A stretch of 64,000 bases of DNA from Promethearchaeia archaeon (GTDB lineage Archaea; Asgardarchaeota; Lokiarchaeia; Sigyniarchaeales; SOKP01): NCBI GenBank assembly GCA_029856105.1, contig JAHQWH010000226.1, positions 1 to 64,000 on the forward strand. The letters run 5' to 3'. The notes below the pieces were generated by a model, which worked only from the letters and a program-made list of their open reading frames with translations, was not told the origin of the DNA and made no database searches. Below, piece by piece: positions 62,115 to 64,000 of this stretch. Position numbers and translations under genes: made by a program. Numbering within the stretch: the first letter of the stretch is position 1; every line of letters starts with the position of its first letter.

Positions 62115-63071
62115 ATGCCCTTGGAACAAAATCACGTTGAAAATTTTCTCAAGAATAATTCAAATCCTAAACATAAATCTGAATTATTCAATCTTCTTAG
62201 AGAAAGGATTGATGACTTATGTGATATTTGTTCAAAAGATCGAATCCGAAATGTATTAAACCCAATGTGTTATCATCGGTTTTTACTTGCGCTAAGACTC
62301 TTGAACGGTCTAGGAATTGAAGATCAACCTGAATTCTGTTACGGTGTTCACAAGGATATAGTTTTTCGGGATTTTAGGAATAAAACGGTAATCTACAAGC
62401 CAAACGATGCGTATTTGTATTTAATAGATTTCTTTGATGTTTTTTTCCACGGTGATTATAGAAAACTCAACAAATTCTTTTCTAAAAAAGATTTTAAAGA
62501 AACCAATAAAATTTTTGACGATAGAATAAATAATAGAGATGAGCACTTTCAATATCTATTAACCGATGATAAAAGTTTTATGTTATTCAAATACGATGAA
62601 AGGATTCATGTTGCTTTTATTAAGGAGAATTACGCTCTCTGCAACGCTAATAGAGAAAACATTACAGATTTAGAACTCTTACTAGGATTATGCAAACTCT
62701 TCGCACGAATTTATTTTCCAGAAATAAAGTTAAAATTAATCCCAAATGACTGCGTTGAGATTAAAACCATTATTCCAAAAGAGGCACTTCAAAAAATTAG
62801 CCCTACAGAACCTACAGAAGAAGACTCTAAACGAGATAAATACATATGGAATGTTTTCCCTAGTGAACTTGATACGTTAAGTCAATTTTCTAAAGAAATA
62901 AACATATATTTAGATAAAAAGAAAAATTTGGCAATAAGATTACATATTGGCATAGAATCTGAGGGCATCTTCAATCGATCTAAACGCATGTTATTACGAT
63001 ATCGAGATTTAAGATTAATATTTAACATTCTTTATCGGTTGTACAACGATTTCTATATACTACATATTTAA
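62115..63071 (+). CDS. Protein of unknown function
   Basis: The 318-residue protein is soluble, with mixed charge and several aromatic residues. Cys clusters occur in L-C-D-I-C-S (about residue 36-41) and N-P-M-C-Y-H (about 49-54). A hydrophobic, alpha/beta-looking middle (residues 120-220) is followed by an acidic linker and a C-terminal region with Y-R-D-L-R-L-I-F-N-I-L-Y-R-L. No conserved family motif is recognised. The HEAT/coiled-coil gene begins 49 bases downstream with its own TATA-like element, so the two are probably separately transcribed although on the same strand. Confidence 0.6.
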   Translation: MPLEQNHVENFLKNNSNPKHKSELFNLLRERIDDLCDICSKDRIRNVLNPMCYHRFLLALRLLNGLGIEDQPEFCYGVHKDIVFRDFRNKTVIYKPNDAYLYLIDFFDVFFHGDYRKLNKFFSKKDFKETNKIFDDRINNRDEHFQYLLTDDKSFMLFKYDERIHVAFIKENYALCNANRENITDLELLLGLCKLFARIYFPEIKLKLIPNDCVEIKTIIPKEALQKISPTEPTEEDSKRDKYIWNVFPSELDTLSQFSKEINIYLDKKKNLAIRLHIGIESEGIFNRSKRMLLRYRDLRLIFNILYRLYNDFYILHI

Positions 63072-63080
63072 TGAATAAAA

Positions 63081-63090
63081 ATTATATAAG
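63081..63090 (+). promoter_or_regulatory. TATA box of the HEAT/coiled-coil gene
   Basis: ATTATATAAG about 35 bases upstream of the ATG at 63121 would place transcription start some 10-15 bases before the start codon. Confidence 0.45.
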
Positions 63091-63120
63091 TCAAAAAAAA
63101 ATAGTTTTAAGTTGGTTAAA

Positions 63121-64000
63121 ATGAGCGAAAAAGATCAAAAAAATCCCGAAATTACCAAGATAAAAGATTTCGTGAAAGATGGTAGAATAGACGATGCAGT
63201 TAAAATTATTGCACTCTATCTTGGAGATTCAACTCAAGAAAATAATATAGAAAGACTTGAAGATATAATCGAAATGCTTTTGTCGCTCCATGGTGGACAA
63301 ACCGTCTTAAGATCTCTAATAGAGCAATTAGTTATTGACATCCCATCTTTATTAGAGAATCTCTCAAAACGCGATTCTGTCTTAAGATATAGCTTTCTTT
63401 TGCTCTTGAAGACGATGTGTGAGCAAGAATGTTCTATTTTTCTTCCCTATAGTGAAGATTTGTTAAGTTCTGAAGACCCAAACGTTAGAGAAGCCGTTCT
63501 ACAGCTCATAATTTTTATGGCGGGAGGAGAAGAATACATCGAGGACGAATCGTTGATTGGAAAGATCGCTAAAGCTTTAACTGATGAAAAAGAATTCGTA
63601 GTTGAGAAAGCAGTTCAAGCGTTAAAAATTATAGGTGGAAATAATCCATCCTTAGTCACCAAAATGATTACTCAAAATGTTAAAGAAAATCCAGAAAACG
63701 ATGAATTAAAAAGAATTGTGGACAATGTGCTAAAATCAGTTGTTACAATTGAGAGGATCGATGAATTAGTAGAAGAGAGTGAGAAAAGAGAGATTACAGA
63801 TGAGGAATTAATAGAAAAAGAAGAGTCAGACATAATCGATAAGGAACTCGAACTAAAGAAAAAAGAAATAGAAATTAAAAAGAAAAAGTTAGAATTAGAA
63901 GAGAAAGAAAAAGAAATAGAAAAAAAAATTATTCAAGAAAAGGAAAAAACGCTAAAATTAAAAGAAGATCTCATTGAACAAGAGAGTAAAGAACAACCTG
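63121..64000 (+). CDS. HEAT-repeat/coiled-coil protein, truncated by the window end
   Basis: The frame opens at an ATG (M-S-E-K-D-Q-K) and remains open to the last base, so only the first 293 codons are visible. Residues 10-205 look like HEAT-type helical repeats (V-R-E-A-V-L-Q-L-I, V-V-E-K-A-V-Q-A-L-K-I-I). From about 215 on the sequence becomes a highly charged Lys/Glu coiled coil (repeats like K-K-K-E-I-E-I-K). It is probably a cytosolic scaffold. The C-terminal part lies outside the window, so the final domain is unknown. Confidence 0.8.
   Translation, partial: MSEKDQKNPEITKIKDFVKDGRIDDAVKIIALYLGDSTQENNIERLEDIIEMLLSLHGGQTVLRSLIEQLVIDIPSLLENLSKRDSVLRYSFLLLLKTMCEQECSIFLPYSEDLLSSEDPNVREAVLQLIIFMAGGEEYIEDESLIGKIAKALTDEKEFVVEKAVQALKIIGGNNPSLVTKMITQNVKENPENDELKRIVDNVLKSVVTIERIDELVEESEKREITDEELIEKEESDIIDKELELKKKEIEIKKKKLELEEKEKEIEKKIIQEKEKTLKLKEDLIEQESKEQP

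Overview
The window is strongly AT-rich and looks like a chromosomal segment of an Asgard archaeon, most likely of the Lokiarchaeia type. Archaeal markers are two TFB transcription factors, an archaeal-style type IA topoisomerase, a tungsten-type aldehyde:ferredoxin oxidoreductase and a CDP-alcohol phosphatidyltransferase. Asgard-specific signs are an actin-family protein with clear eukaryotic actin motifs, an Arf/Rab-like small GTPase, a longin-domain/GTPase fusion, a proline-rich protein, and secreted proteins ending in an I-x-G-Y/transmembrane/Lys-Lys anchor. No tRNA, rRNA, CRISPR array, transposase or prophage gene was found.

Layout. 0.5-5.5 kb: a large beta-propeller (SBBP-type) surface protein, a DUF362 protein and a GNAT acetyltransferase. 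5.6-11.5 kb: two tandem paralogous P-type ATPases with unusual ion-site residues. 11.6-15.6 kb: a divergent TFB, a small membrane protein, a PP-loop ATPase and a canonical TFB. 15.9-22.5 kb: a redox block with nitroreductase, aldehyde:ferredoxin oxidoreductase, a GlcD-like flavoprotein plus CCG-domain Fe-S protein pair, and endonuclease IV. 22.5-25.9 kb: a minus-strand run of two MgtE-domain proteins, a PhoU/TrkA-C protein, a SIS-domain isomerase and a SET-domain protein. 26-34 kb: two anchored surface proteins, a HEAT-repeat protein and an ABC exporter. 34.2-38 kb: a small unknown protein, the proline-rich protein, a PIG-L deacetylase, the actin homologue and a small probable winged-helix protein. 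38-49 kb: topoisomerase, a soluble seven-PAS histidine kinase, an EhaR-like HAD protein, a HEAT protein and purD, whose 3' end is repeated twice downstream. 49.4-60.2 kb: GH116 glycosidase, Ig-like/zinc-ribbon protein, a ferredoxin-like protein, GTPase plus coiled-coil pair, phosphatidyltransferase, M32 carboxypeptidase and a degenerate NuoN-like membrane pair. 60.2-64 kb: the longin-GTPase fusion, an unknown protein and a truncated HEAT/coiled-coil protein.

The most noteworthy content is the cytoskeleton and trafficking-like set. A proline-rich protein whose C-terminal helix resembles a WH2 motif lies two genes upstream of a divergent actin in which the positions of catalytic Gln137 and His161 are Asp and Arg. 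Elsewhere there is a longin domain fused to a GTPase with a degenerate G3 box, and a GTPase whose gene overlaps a coiled-coil partner. A second unusual structure is a set of 32-36 bp copies of the purD 3' end that bracket two small membrane-protein genes, as expected if material was repeatedly inserted at the end of purD.

Shine-Dalgarno-like GGTGAT motifs are common a few bases before ATG. Several starts were therefore moved downstream from an in-frame GTG that is part of this motif. All functional calls rest on motif recognition by eye; no database search was run.
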